From contig NZ_JABFAU010000009.1 of the NCBI RefSeq assembly GCF_017168335.1, positions 64,458 to 121,330 of the forward strand: a stretch of 56,873 nucleotides of DNA, written 5' to 3'. The DNA is from Rhodococcus sp. KRD162. Its GTDB lineage: Bacteria > Actinomycetota > Actinomycetes > Mycobacteriales > Mycobacteriaceae. The position numbers were made by a program, and so were the translations under genes. Below the pieces are notes generated by a model. That model was not told where the DNA came from. It did no database searches and saw only the letters and a list, made by a program, of their open reading frames with translations. Shown here piece after piece: positions 8,238 to 17,450 of the stretch. How positions within the stretch are numbered: the stretch's first letter is position 1; each line of letters begins with the position of its first letter.

Positions 8238-10437
8238 CGCGTGCTGCGGACCGACCCCCGCTGCGCCGACCACCGAACCGGCCGCCGACGGTACGGGCAC
8301 GGCAGGTCCGGCTCCGACCGACGTACCCCAGAGGTTGTGGCAGGTCCGCGAGCTGCAACTCGCATCGGTAGCCGCGATCATCCTCGCCGCATCGTGGTTG
8401 CTCGGTCGAACGGGTGCCGATGCGGTCGCGACCGTCGGCGGTCTGATCGCTGCCGCGATCGCGGCCGTCACCTTCGTTCCCGCGACGGTGAGAAATCTGC
8501 GACACGGCCGCATCGGTGTCGGCACGCTGATGACGATCGCGCTCCTCGGTGCCATCGCATTGGGCCAGATCCCCGAGGCCGCGATGCTCGGCATCCTGTT
8601 TTCCGTCGCCGAGGGACTCGAGGAGTACGCGGTCACCAAGACCCGCCGCGGACTACGCGCACTTCTGTCCTTGGTGCCGCCGACAGTGTCGGTCCTGCGC
8701 GGTGGAACCGAGCAGGCCCTGCCCCCCGACGATGTCGTGATCGGGGACACCATGGTGCTGCGACCGGGCGAGCGAGCTGCCACGGACGGCACCATCGCAC
8801 GCGGTTCGACGAATCTGGACGTGTCCGCGATCACCGGCGAGTCCGTGCCCATCGAAGCCGGTGTCGGCGACGAGGTGCATGCCGGTGCCATCAACGGCGG
8901 CGGAGCCATCGAGATCACCGTCACCGCGCCGGCATCGGAGAGTTCGCTTGCGCGCATCGTCCGCATCGTCGAACAGGCCCAGGACCGCAAAGGGGCCGGC
9001 CAGCGGCTCGCGGACCGGATCGCACGTCCCCTCGTGCCTTCGATCATGATTCTCGCCGCCCTCGTCGCCGGCGTCGGTGCGGTGCTCGGTGACCCCATGT
9101 TGTGGCTCGAACGCGCACTGGTGGTCCTGGTCGCGGCATCACCGTGCGCGTTGGCCATCTCGGTGCCGCTGTCGGTGGTGGCGGCGATCGGGGCTGCGAG
9201 CCGCAACGGGGCATTGATCAAAGGCGGTGCAGCAGTAGAAGAGCTGGGCCGCATCCGCGTCGTCGCCGTGGACAAGACCGGCACCCTCACCGCAGGACGA
9301 CCGGAGGTCGTCGACGTCGTCACCGCTGCGGGAATCGGCCGCGACGCCGCGCTGGCCGTTGCTGCTGCGCTCGAAGCGCGCAGCGAGCATCCACTCGCCC
9401 GCGCCATCCTCGCTTCCGTATCGACCGTCGCGGCAGCCGATGATGTCACTGCCATCGCCGGACACGGCCTGACCGGCACCCTCGACGGAGCCGCGATCAG
9501 GCTCGGGAAACCGAGCTGGTTCGACACCCACCCCAGCTCCGAGGAGTTCCGCGCCGACGTCGCTCGTCTCCAAAGCAGCGGTGCCACAGTCGTTCTCGTC
9601 GAACGCGCCGGAGTCCTGATCGCTGCGATCGCCGTCCGCGACGAACTGCGGCCCGAGGCCGCCGAGGCTGTCCGCCAACTCACCGCGCTCGGTATCGACA
9701 CTGCGATGCTCACCGGCGACAACGCACTCACTGCGCAGGCCCTGGCGACCCAGGCGGGTATCACCGCCGTCCACGCCGAACTACTGCCCGAGGACAAAGC
9801 GGCCCTGCTCGCCGACATCGCGGCCGGACGCAAGATTGCCATGGTCGGCGACGGCATCAACGACGCTCCCGCCTTGGCGACCGCAGATGTCGGTATCGCC
9901 ATGGGCGCAATGGGAACCGACGTTGCCATCGAGACCGCCGATGTTGCCCTCATGGGGGAAGACCTCCGGCATCTACCGCAGGTGCTGGCCCACGCTCGGC
10001 ATGCCCGCGGCATCATGGTCCAGAACATCGCCCTGTCGATCGCGATCATCGGCGTGCTCGTCCCACTGGCTGCCACCGGCGTCCTCGGTTTGGCGACTGT
10101 GGTGCTCGTCCACGAACTCGCCGAAGTCCTGGTGATCGCCAATGCGATTCGTGCCGCCCGCACCACACCGTTGGACGGGTTCGTCCCACCGCCTACGGCA
10201 TCCGGTGCCCTCAATGTCACGATCGCACCCGCAGCGGCCTTCGAGGATGCCTGCTGCGCTCCGGCCCCGACGCCGAGGAACGCTGCGCCTCTCGCATCTG
10301 GGAACCTACTGGCCGCCACCACCGCACCGTCACCCTCGGCGATCGGAGCAGACGACGGCAGCAGCTCCGGGTGCTCGGATGGATGTACCTGCTGCACATC
10401 GACTCCCGCGCGAAGCGAACTCGGTCAGGGAAGGTAG
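8230..10437 (+). CDS. Heavy-metal P1B-type ATPase, CtpG/CadA-like
   Basis: An ATP-driven metal exporter in the cytoplasmic membrane, 735 residues. It has TGES (actuator), SPC at 304-306 in the metal-gating helix, DKTGT with phosphorylated D348, SEHPLA for nucleotide binding, and GDGINDAPAL. The gate is SPC rather than the CPC of classic Zn/Cd pumps, as in CtpD/CtpG-type mycobacterial pumps. The last-helix motif is HELAEVLVIANA. Both ends are cysteine-rich: ACCGP at the N-terminus, and ACCAP plus SGCSDGCTCC at the C-terminus, likely metal-collecting tails. It is translationally linked to the CadC-type repressor, which suggests Cd/Pb, but the gate motif leaves the substrate open. A paralogue lies at 35.3-37.3 kb. 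Confidence 0.92.
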   Translation: MADACCGPTPAAPTTEPAADGTGTAGPAPTDVPQRLWQVRELQLASVAAIILAASWLLGRTGADAVATVGGLIAAAIAAVTFVPATVRNLRHGRIGVGTLMTIALLGAIALGQIPEAAMLGILFSVAEGLEEYAVTKTRRGLRALLSLVPPTVSVLRGGTEQALPPDDVVIGDTMVLRPGERAATDGTIARGSTNLDVSAITGESVPIEAGVGDEVHAGAINGGGAIEITVTAPASESSLARIVRIVEQAQDRKGAGQRLADRIARPLVPSIMILAALVAGVGAVLGDPMLWLERALVVLVAASPCALAISVPLSVVAAIGAASRNGALIKGGAAVEELGRIRVVAVDKTGTLTAGRPEVVDVVTAAGIGRDAALAVAAALEARSEHPLARAILASVSTVAAADDVTAIAGHGLTGTLDGAAIRLGKPSWFDTHPSSEEFRADVARLQSSGATVVLVERAGVLIAAIAVRDELRPEAAEAVRQLTALGIDTAMLTGDNALTAQALATQAGITAVHAELLPEDKAALLADIAAGRKIAMVGDGINDAPALATADVGIAMGAMGTDVAIETADVALMGEDLRHLPQVLAHARHARGIMVQNIALSIAIIGVLVPLAATGVLGLATVVLVHELAEVLVIANAIRAARTTPLDGFVPPPTASGALNVTIAPAAAFEDACCAPAPTPRNAAPLASGNLLAATTAPSPSAIGADDGSSSGCSDGCTCCTSTPARSELGQGR

Positions 10438-10693
10438 AGACCTGCGGGCGGTGATCGGACTGCATGCAGGCTCTACGGGATCGACATGACCCCAGCAGCA
10501 GCGGCATCGACAACAGAGGTGCGCTGGCACCACCTCGAACGAACACACATCCTCTCGCAGCACTATCCGTGATTGCATGCTCTCAACCACGCCGCGATGG
10601 TGAAAGCTGCGGCGGTAGAACATGATCGGCGCGAATCCTGGGGTCAGGTGATCCGGATCGTGATCGCTGCTCCAGGATCGTGGTCGGGGCGAT
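10438..10693. other. Intergenic stretch between convergent operons
   Basis: I see no gene here. Short frames lack a start signal and protein-like composition. It separates the ATPase gene from the convergent ccsB and leads into the hairpin that follows. Confidence 0.5.
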
Positions 10694-10718
10694 ACCCGGC
10701 CGGTAACACCGGCCGGGT
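10694..10718. terminator. GC-rich hairpin, likely bidirectional terminator
   Basis: ACCCGGCCGG and CCGGCCGGGT form a perfect 10-bp stem with a 5-nt TAACA loop. It lies between the convergent ATPase and ccsB genes. No T-run follows, which is common in high-GC actinobacteria. Confidence 0.7.
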
Positions 10719-10791
10719 CGAGGCGGGACCGATGTCGCCGATGCCCATTCCGCAGGACCGTACGGACGCGCTGAGAGGCAGATAGCGGTCA

Positions 10792-11754
10792 TCAGTTCAG
10801 GCCTGCGTAGGAGTGCAGGCCGGAGACGACCATGTTGATGATGAACAGATTGAACAGCATCGCCACGAATCCGGCGATGTTGATCCATGCTGCGCGGGTG
10901 TTGCGCCACCCGCTGGTGGCGCGGGCGTGCAGGTAGGAGGCGTAGACGATCCAGGTGATGAAGGAGACCGTTTCTTTCGGATCCCAGCCCCAGAACCGGC
11001 CCCACGCGGCTTCGGCCCAGATAGCGCCGAGGATGACGCCGACGCCGAAGAGCGGGAAGGCGAAGATCGTGGTCTTGTAGGCCACGATGTCCAGTGTCTG
11101 CGCGGAGGGCAGGCGGGCTGCGATCCGGCTCACGCGGCTGCCCGAGTCCTCGGGATGCTTCATGCGGATCAGGAACAGTATGCTCGCAACCCCGGAGATC
11201 AGGAACACCCCGCTGCCGAGCGAGACGATGGAGACGTGCACCGGCAGCCAGTACGACTGCAGTGCCGGTACCACCGGTGCTGCGTCGGCGTACAGCACGG
11301 TGCCGGCGACGAACAGCAGGATCAACGTCGGCACCAGAACGAACAACCACAGGGTGCGTAGCTGCGTCGAGCGCAGCACCACCAGTGCAGCGACTACACC
11401 TGCTGCGCAGGTGACCGAGACGAATTCGTACATGTTGCCCCACGGCGGCCTGCCGGTGGCGATCCCGCGAAGGATGATCGACCCGATATGCAGGGTCAGT
11501 GCCACCATCACCAGCCCGAGTCCGCTACGCCCGAAACGTTCGGATGGAACTCGCCGGGGTGCGTCGGGAATGCGTCCGGGCGTCGTCGACGTGGCAGCAA
11601 TGATCCGAGCACGAAGTCGCTCCGTATTGTGCAGTTCCGCGCTACGGGTCGTTGCGAGCTGTGCGAGGAATGCGATCGCGGCGAGGAGATAGACCACGAA
11701 GGCGGTCTCGAAGCTGATGTCGCTCCACCGGGCGAGGGTGTCGTCGATCGGCAT
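10792..11754 (-). CDS. ccsB: Cytochrome c biogenesis protein CcsB (CcsA/CcmC family)
   Basis: The heme-handling half of the System II cytochrome c synthase. The 320-residue protein has about eight membrane helices. The tryptophan-rich heme-binding signature is present as WGRFWGWDPKETVSF, and conserved histidines flank it in the loops. It starts 4 bp after the resB stop, so the two partners are co-translated. With ccdA and two tlpA genes, the window encodes a full System II pathway. The operon lnt-resB-ccsB is headed by a BlaI-type palindrome, with a second one between lnt and resB. Confidence 0.93.
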   Translation of the reverse strand: MPIDDTLARWSDISFETAFVVYLLAAIAFLAQLATTRSAELHNTERLRARIIAATSTTPGRIPDAPRRVPSERFGRSGLGLVMVALTLHIGSIILRGIATGRPPWGNMYEFVSVTCAAGVVAALVVLRSTQLRTLWLFVLVPTLILLFVAGTVLYADAAPVVPALQSYWLPVHVSIVSLGSGVFLISGVASILFLIRMKHPEDSGSRVSRIAARLPSAQTLDIVAYKTTIFAFPLFGVGVILGAIWAEAAWGRFWGWDPKETVSFITWIVYASYLHARATSGWRNTRAAWINIAGFVAMLFNLFIINMVVSGLHSYAGLN

Positions 11755-11758
11755 GGTG

Positions 11759-13381
11759 CTACACCGTTTCTCTGTCGTGGTTCTCGGACGGGCTCTGCGT
11801 GTGCGGCCAGATCTTCAACCGAAGGGTCTGGAATTCCGGTCCCCAGCCGGCGTGATCGGTGCGAGCCAGGCCACCCATGTCCACTGGCGAGAGACCGCGC
11901 TCGCCGGGGTGGACCCGGAACCAGACACGGCGACGTGTGATGACCAGGGACACCAGTAGTCCGGTCATCATCGTGACCGCGAACACGAGCACCCACCGCT
12001 GCGCGGGGTCGTATCCGACCTGGAGGTTCGCGAATTCCTTGGCACCGTCGAACCGGACGACGGTGCCGTCGGAGAGGGTCGTCGATTCTCCGGGCCGCAG
12101 GTTGACCCGGTCCTGCTTGACCAGCCGGCCCTGGTTGATCATCTCCTGGTCCAGGGAGAAGATCGACTGCGGGATGCCGGTGTCGAGACCGGTGTCGCCT
12201 TTGTAGATGTCCACTGCCACCGCGGGATCGACCAGTTCCGGGAAGCGGGAGGAGAGCAGGTTGCCGTTGAATTGCGCGGTGGGCGCGAAGAGTCCTTCGA
12301 TGGCGATCTGCCCTCGGCGGCGCTCCTCGGCGGTGGCGTAGGTCCCCCCGGGTGGGTCGAATCGCAGCGCGCCGCTGCTGAGGAACGTGGTGGCGTCGTC
12401 GGGGCGGAACTGCAGCGCTTCGGTGCGGGTCTGGCCGTCGGGGAAGGTGACGGTGAACTCGGGGGCGTAGCCGTGTCCGGTGAGGTAGATGCGTTCGTCG
12501 CCGAGCCGGAGGGGTTCGTTGACTTTGAGTTGATAGTCGCGCCAGGTGTCGGCGGCGATGTCGTCGGCGCTCTGGTAGGAGATGTTCGAGGTGAACATCT
12601 CGGCCTGACCGTTCTCGAGGTAGTCGGCGGTGAAATCTCTGACCCGGATACAGAACGGCTCGAGTCCGGTGCCGTCGGTGCTGTTGCCGGCGCGAAAGGA
12701 GTCGTAGATCGCGGGCGAGGTGTTGCAGAAACCGGGCCCGTTGTCGGCGATGACGATGACCGAGCCTTCGTAGCCGAACAGTTTGCCGATCGCGATGGCC
12801 GCGAGCAGACCGATCAGCGAGAAGTGAAACAGCAGGTTCCCGGCCTCGCGGGTGTAGCCCTTCTCCGCCGAGAGAGTCAGTGCCCCATCGGGCTCGGGTC
12901 GAACGGCGGTACGCCACCCTTTCAAGTGCCGCGCGATGTCGGCGATCACCTTCTCGGGGTCACCGGCGAGGGTGCCCGAATGATGCAACGGTAGTCGAGT
13001 GAGGTTTCGCGGTACTCGAACAGGTTGTGCGCGAAGAGCTTTGCCGTGCTCGATCAACCGGGGAGTCAGACAGCCGATCAGCGACACGAACAACAGGACG
13101 TAGATCGCGGTGAACCAGGAACTCGCGAACACGTCGAACAATTCCAGCGTGTCCATCACCGGCCCGAGAACCGGACGCGCGGCAATGAAAGAATCGACGG
13201 CCTGGGTATTGAGATTGCGCTGCGGCAGCAAAGCGCCGGGGACAGCTGCGGCGGCGAGGAGGAACAGCAGCACCAACGCTGTCCGCATCGACGTCAGTTG
13301 TCGCCACCGGTTGCGCAGCATCGCCACTGTTCTGCGCACCAGTCCCGGCGAGTGCGCACGGGGGTGTTCGTCGATCGTCAT
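11759..13381 (-). CDS. resB: Cytochrome c biogenesis protein ResB
   Basis: The membrane partner of CcsB, which together export heme and attach it to apocytochrome c. The protein has 540 residues, with hydrophobic helices near the N-terminus (SMRTALVLLFLLAAAAVPG), near residues 70-90 and 175-200, and at the C-terminus. A large external domain of about 300 residues lies in between, typical for ResB. The ATG at 13381 is used; an in-frame GTG lies 27 nt earlier but falls nearer the operator. A TACTA-type BlaI palindrome lies 33 bp upstream. Its product should need reduced apocytochrome supplied by the TlpA proteins encoded further downstream. Confidence 0.93.
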   Translation of the reverse strand: MTIDEHPRAHSPGLVRRTVAMLRNRWRQLTSMRTALVLLFLLAAAAVPGALLPQRNLNTQAVDSFIAARPVLGPVMDTLELFDVFASSWFTAIYVLLFVSLIGCLTPRLIEHGKALRAQPVRVPRNLTRLPLHHSGTLAGDPEKVIADIARHLKGWRTAVRPEPDGALTLSAEKGYTREAGNLLFHFSLIGLLAAIAIGKLFGYEGSVIVIADNGPGFCNTSPAIYDSFRAGNSTDGTGLEPFCIRVRDFTADYLENGQAEMFTSNISYQSADDIAADTWRDYQLKVNEPLRLGDERIYLTGHGYAPEFTVTFPDGQTRTEALQFRPDDATTFLSSGALRFDPPGGTYATAEERRRGQIAIEGLFAPTAQFNGNLLSSRFPELVDPAVAVDIYKGDTGLDTGIPQSIFSLDQEMINQGRLVKQDRVNLRPGESTTLSDGTVVRFDGAKEFANLQVGYDPAQRWVLVFAVTMMTGLLVSLVITRRRVWFRVHPGERGLSPVDMGGLARTDHAGWGPEFQTLRLKIWPHTQSPSENHDRETV

Positions 13382-13413
13382 CTCCGCACGCCCTTCACCG
13401 ACCACCATCTAAA

Positions 13414-13430
13414 TACTACGCGACATAGTA
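13414..13430. promoter_or_regulatory. BlaI box 1 (resB promoter)
   Basis: TACTACGCGACATAGTA matches the consensus TACTATGNNNCATAGTA at 12 of 14 defined positions. It lies 33 bp before the resB start and overlaps the last codons and stop of lnt. Confidence 0.8.
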
Positions 13431-15023
13431 GTTTGCGGGGTTCGGTGTGATGGAGCGTGGTCGGCGCAGCAGCGAGAACGCCAGTGCTGCACCAGCGCCG
13501 GTGGCGGCAATCCATTCCGGAACGCTGCCGGTGATCGTCGCCGGGGTGAGGGTGGTGCTCAGTGACACCTCGGTGACGACAGCTGCGGGGGTGAACAGCT
13601 CCGTGCGCTCGACGACCTCCCCGCGTGCATCGATGACGGCGCTGACGCCGCTGGTGGCCGACACGACGACGCTGCGCCCGTGTTCGACCGCTCGTACCCG
13701 CGACATGGCGAGTTGTTGATAGGTCATGTTCGTCCGACCGAAAGTGGCGTTGTTGGTGGGCACTGCGATCAGCTGGGCACCGGCGCGCACGGAGTCGGTG
13801 AGCAACGAGTCGAAGGCGACCTCGTAGCAGGTGGCCACCGCGACGTGCACTCCGGCGAGGTCGAGGACGCCGTTGCCCTGGCCCGGGGTGAAGTTTCCTG
13901 CCTGGGCGGCATAGGGAGAGAGTGCGGTGACGATCGTGCGCATCGGCAGGTACTCCCCGAACGGCACCAGTTGCCGCTTGTCGTGCCTCTGCCCGGGCCC
14001 GGTGACGGGATCCCACACGATCGAGGTGTTGCTCGTGGTGCCGTCGTCTCGGCGGAGAACCGTGCCGACGAGTACGGGGACTCCGACGGCGCGGGCCGCG
14101 GCGTCGATACGTGCGGCGGCGTCGGGGTTGCGCAGGGGATCGATGTCGGAGGAGTTCTCCGGCCAGATGACCAGGTCGGGTGCGCGTACGCGGCCGGAGT
14201 CGATGTCGGCGGCGAGCTCGATGGTGCGCTGAACATGGTTGTCGAGAACCGCGCGTCGTTGGGCGTTGAAGTCGAGACCGAGACGCGGGACGTTGCCTTG
14301 CACCAAGGCGACGGTGACCGTGTCCTGCTGCGGCGGAGCGAACAGTGGAGCCACCACCGTGAGCGCCCCTACAGCAGTGGCCACACCGATGCACGACGCT
14401 GCTGCAGTTCTGCGGGTGATGCGACCGGAGGCAACGACGCCGGCCAGAGCGGACCCGATCAGCACCACGACGAACGACAACCCCGGCGCGCCGATCACCG
14501 CAGCCAGAGGCAGCAGCGGCCCGTCGGATTGACCGAATGCGATGCGGCCCCAAGGGAAGCCGCCGAACGGGACCCGAGATCGTGCCGCTTCCATCGCCAC
14601 CCAGGCGCTCGCCACCCAGACCGGCGCCCACGGCAGTCGGGACATCCGATCCGCTACCGCACCGAACAGTGCCACGAAGAGTGCTTGAACGACGGACAGC
14701 GCCAGCCACGGCACCGATCCGACGTACTCCCCCACCCACGGCAGCAGAGGCACGAAGAACGCCGAGCCGGCGACGAAGCCGTAGCCGGCCCCCGCACGCG
14801 CCCCTCGCCCGCGCACAGCCAACAGCAGCATTGCAAGTGCTACCGGAGCGAGAAACCACAGATCGATGGGCGGGAATGTGGCATACAACATCAGCCCGGA
14901 TGAGGCGGCGGCGAGGAGCCGGATCCACGCGCGGACTCCGTTGCTGCCGGTCACCCACCGCGCCCGGCTCGGGTCGTAGACGAGAGGTCGAGGCCCGGGC
15001 TCGATGCCGGGAGCCGATCTCAT
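13416..15023 (-). CDS. lnt: Apolipoprotein N-acyltransferase
   Basis: Catalyses the last step of lipoprotein maturation: transfer of an acyl chain from phospholipid to the N-terminal cysteine amine. The protein has about 535 residues. The first 200 form six to eight membrane helices and the C-terminal part is a nitrilase-like domain. The catalytic triad is visible as Glu in VIWPENSSD, Lys in DKRQLVPFGEYLP and Cys in VATCYEVAFD. The ATG at 15023 is chosen; the longer reading frame runs through the operator. Core lnt genes are usually chromosomal, so a copy in an inducible metal island is unusual. A decayed second copy lies at 34.7-34.9 kb. Confidence 0.93.
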   Translation of the reverse strand: MRSAPGIEPGPRPLVYDPSRARWVTGSNGVRAWIRLLAAASSGLMLYATFPPIDLWFLAPVALAMLLLAVRGRGARAGAGYGFVAGSAFFVPLLPWVGEYVGSVPWLALSVVQALFVALFGAVADRMSRLPWAPVWVASAWVAMEAARSRVPFGGFPWGRIAFGQSDGPLLPLAAVIGAPGLSFVVVLIGSALAGVVASGRITRRTAAASCIGVATAVGALTVVAPLFAPPQQDTVTVALVQGNVPRLGLDFNAQRRAVLDNHVQRTIELAADIDSGRVRAPDLVIWPENSSDIDPLRNPDAAARIDAAARAVGVPVLVGTVLRRDDGTTSNTSIVWDPVTGPGQRHDKRQLVPFGEYLPMRTIVTALSPYAAQAGNFTPGQGNGVLDLAGVHVAVATCYEVAFDSLLTDSVRAGAQLIAVPTNNATFGRTNMTYQQLAMSRVRAVEHGRSVVVSATSGVSAVIDARGEVVERTELFTPAAVVTEVSLSTTLTPATITGSVPEWIAATGAGAALAFSLLRRPRSITPNPANYYVA

Positions 15024-15074
15024 GACGGCACGCGCGTGCAGCCGGTACCGGAGGAGCCTCTGCCGTTCATCAAC

Positions 15075-15091
15075 TACTATGGTGCATAGTA
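15075..15091. promoter_or_regulatory. BlaI box 2 (lnt/lspA divergent promoter)
   Basis: TACTATGGTGCATAGTA is a perfect match to the consensus. It lies 51 bp before lnt on the minus strand and 91 bp before lspA on the plus strand, so one operator can control both lipoprotein-processing genes. Confidence 0.9.
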
Positions 15092-15182
15092 TTTTATGTG
15101 ATGGCAACTCTGCGGCGGTGACCGATCCCCTTCCGTCGACACCCAGCACCTGTCCGAGATACACACCCGAGAACGAGGATCC

Positions 15183-15710
15183 GTGAACCGCTCGCCCACC
15201 ACGTCTCCCACGCGGCTGCGTGCTTACGCAGTGACTCTCGTGCTGACATTGGTCGCTACCGCGCTGACCGTCGACTACTGGGCGCAAGAAGCATTGGTCG
15301 GCTCTCCGATCCCACTACCGATCCTCGAATTGCGGCTCGCCTTCAACCGCGGAATGGCCTTCAGTCTGGGCAATTCGCTGCCCCTATGGGTGATCGTGTC
15401 GGTCACGGCGACGATCACCGCCGGGGTCGCGGCCTACGGATGGCACAGCGCTCGGCACGGGGAGCAGTGGACCACGGTGGCGCTGGCGTTGATCCTCGCC
15501 GGCGCGCTGTCCAACGTTCTGGACCGGCTTGTCGACGGTGCGGTCACGGACTACTTTCACACCGGTTGGTGGCCGACATTCAACCTCGCCGACATCTACA
15601 TCACCTGCGGGGTGGTGCTGATGATCGGGGCGGCACTGGCACGCGAGAGGGCACAAGGGTTGCCCCTCTGCCCGCAGTGCCCGACAGCGCCGGATCGTGA
15701 ACGTGCATGA
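15183..15710 (+). CDS. lspA: Lipoprotein signal peptidase II
   Basis: Cleaves the signal peptide of prolipoproteins just before the lipidated cysteine. The protein has 175 residues and four membrane helices. The catalytic aspartates are in SNVLDRLVDGAVTDYF and FNLADIYI, matching the family's two Asp boxes; FNRGMAFSLG is the conserved N-terminal box. The start is GTG with GAGGA a few bases upstream. It is divergent from lnt across a shared BlaI box. The pairing of lspA with metal pumps is known from the pbr lead-resistance operon (pbrC). Candidate clients in this window are the TlpA lipoprotein, the Rieske protein and the iron-binding protein. Confidence 0.93.
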   Translation: MNRSPTTSPTRLRAYAVTLVLTLVATALTVDYWAQEALVGSPIPLPILELRLAFNRGMAFSLGNSLPLWVIVSVTATITAGVAAYGWHSARHGEQWTTVALALILAGALSNVLDRLVDGAVTDYFHTGWWPTFNLADIYITCGVVLMIGAALARERAQGLPLCPQCPTAPDRERA

Positions 15711-15895
15711 GATATCTCGGCGTTCGAATCGAATGCCCTGCAGTGCACATACATTCGCGACAGGACAATCATGCTGATCCGCTCGAACAGTGAGGGTGAT
15801 CGACACCGGAACTGCTCGAAACATAGTCGACTACAACCACCGACACGCGATCGTCGCCTCTCGCTCACCGAGGCGTACCGAGGGGAGCCTGCTGT

Positions 15896-16309
15896 ATGAG
15901 CGAGGACATCCCGGCGCTACCGCGCCGTATTTTTCTCGCTACGAGCTGCGCTACAGCGTGCCTGACTGCCGCCGGATGCAGCGTCGGCGAAGCCCCGTCC
16001 GGTGAGGACACCGCTTCCGACGGTCCCGTCACCTTGTCGGTGAACGATGTTCCTGTCGGCGGTGGAATCGTGCTCGCCGACCGGCAGGTCGTCGTCACCC
16101 AACCGGAACCCGGTATCTTCCGGGCCTTCTCGGCTATCTGTTCTCACCGAGGGTGCACAGTGAACCGAGTTCGCAACGGCACGATCGAGTGCCCCTGCCA
16201 CAACAGTGCGTTCTCGATCACCGACGGGGCGGTCATGCGCAGCCCCGCCACCGAGCCACTGCCGAACCGTGCCGTGACCAGAACCGTCGATACCCTCACC
16301 GTCGACTGA
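15896..16309 (+). CDS. Rieske [2Fe-2S] lipoprotein
   Basis: A small exported Rieske ferredoxin-like protein, 137 residues. The N-terminus has a twin-arginine-like RRIFLATS segment and a lipobox ending TAAGC, so it is probably lipidated outside the membrane. The two cluster-binding loops are complete: CSHRGC with Cys and His ligands, then CPCHNSAF. The ATG at 15896 has GGGGAG close upstream. It lies 185 bp after lspA on the same strand and may share its BlaI-controlled promoter. Such proteins act as one-electron carriers. The partner oxidase or dehydrogenase is not obvious, but ctaD and the redox genes nearby are candidates. Confidence 0.9.
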   Translation: MSEDIPALPRRIFLATSCATACLTAAGCSVGEAPSGEDTASDGPVTLSVNDVPVGGGIVLADRQVVVTQPEPGIFRAFSAICSHRGCTVNRVRNGTIECPCHNSAFSITDGAVMRSPATEPLPNRAVTRTVDTLTVD

Positions 16310-16488
16310 TCCATCACCGGGCGCGAACATGCGAGGTGGACGGGTTCGGGGTGAACGGTCTCGACCGGGCCGATGTGCGGCACTCGAGGACCCACTCTGT
16401 GCCCCCACCCGACGGGTGCCGGTTCGGTACATCGCTGCCGTGTCGACGACAGCACAGCGTGCCGATCGCGCACCGGGTCGAGACCTGC

Positions 16489-17412
16489 CTACCAATTGAC
16501 CTCTCGGCACCGGCCTTCGCCTTCCCGGGGTTCGACCTGCACAGTGGCGTGTTCGAGACCGAACTCGTTGCGGAGAACCTGCTGCGCTGCAGCGAGCACC
16601 CGCGGTGTCTCGGCCTCCGGGGCGACCGTCAGATGCGCCGACGCGACCTCCATCCCCGACGTCAGTGTCCATATGTGCAGATCGTGCACCTCTTCGACAT
16701 CGTCGACATCGGTCAGGGCCCTTTCCACGGCGGCGACATCAATGCCCGCCGGAGCATGTTGCAGCAGAATTCGTACGGCGTGACGGCCCAGGTTGAACGC
16801 GCGTGGCAGGACGAACACGCCGATGGCGACCGCGATGACCGGGTCGGCGTACCGCCACCCGAACAGGACGGTGACCAGTCCGCTGACCAGTACGCCGATC
16901 GAGCCGAGCATGTCCGCCATCACCTCGAGATACGCACCCCGAACATTGAGGCTGTCCTTGGCGCCGCTGCGCAGCAGGACGAACGCGATGAGGTTCATCA
17001 CGAGCCCGAGGGTGGCCACCGCCATCACCGGGACGCCGGGGACCTCGGGCGGATTCGTGATGCGTTGCGCGGCTTCGTAGAGAATCCAACCGGCCACACC
17101 GAACAGCAGAAGTGCATTGAACAATGCGGCGAACACCTCGGCTCGGTAGAGCCCGAACGTGCGGGCAGCCTTGGTCGATCGTCGCTGTGCGAGTGTGATC
17201 GCCACGATCGCCATCAGCACCCCGAACACGTCGGTGAACACGTGTGCGGAATCGGAGAGCAACGCCAGCGACGAGGTGGACAGGCCGACGACGACCTGCG
17301 TCACCAGGGTGACCGCCCCCAGACCGACAGCGATCCACAGTCGCCCGAGGTGCTTACCGGACGCGCTGGCCGGTGAACCCGGCTCTATCCCGTGGCCATG
17401 TCCGTGCCCCAT
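16489..17412 (-). CDS. Cation diffusion facilitator (CzcD-like efflux protein)
   Basis: Proton-driven export of Zn, Cd or a related divalent cation. The 307-residue protein has six membrane helices and a C-terminal cytoplasmic metal-binding domain. The N-terminus starts with alternating His-Gly residues. Helix 2 carries HVFTD, the metal-binding HxxxD motif. The helix-5 counterpart is EVMAD rather than HxxxD, a replacement that often changes metal selectivity. It is divergent from copD. Two overlapping AT-rich palindromes lie 39-58 bp upstream of its start, a typical place for an ArsR/SmtB operator, though no dedicated regulator lies beside it. Confidence 0.92.
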   Translation of the reverse strand: MGHGHGHGIEPGSPASASGKHLGRLWIAVGLGAVTLVTQVVVGLSTSSLALLSDSAHVFTDVFGVLMAIVAITLAQRRSTKAARTFGLYRAEVFAALFNALLLFGVAGWILYEAAQRITNPPEVPGVPVMAVATLGLVMNLIAFVLLRSGAKDSLNVRGAYLEVMADMLGSIGVLVSGLVTVLFGWRYADPVIAVAIGVFVLPRAFNLGRHAVRILLQHAPAGIDVAAVERALTDVDDVEEVHDLHIWTLTSGMEVASAHLTVAPEAETPRVLAAAQQVLRNEFGLEHATVQVEPREGEGRCREVNW

Positions 17413-17450
17413 CGTTGCTCCTTCGTCGTGTCAGATCCGCAGAACGACAA

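Noticed and set aside
7707..10397. An 896-codon open frame on the minus strand opposite the ATPase gene
   Set aside because: Its composition is low-complexity Ala/Ser/Arg/Thr, it has no domain, and it mirrors the P-type ATPase gene exactly. It is a high-GC shadow frame.
15707..15793. A 28-codon frame overlapping the lspA stop by ATGA, with several histidines
   Set aside because: No ribosome binding site of its own, no clear composition bias beyond chance, and nothing similar elsewhere in the window.
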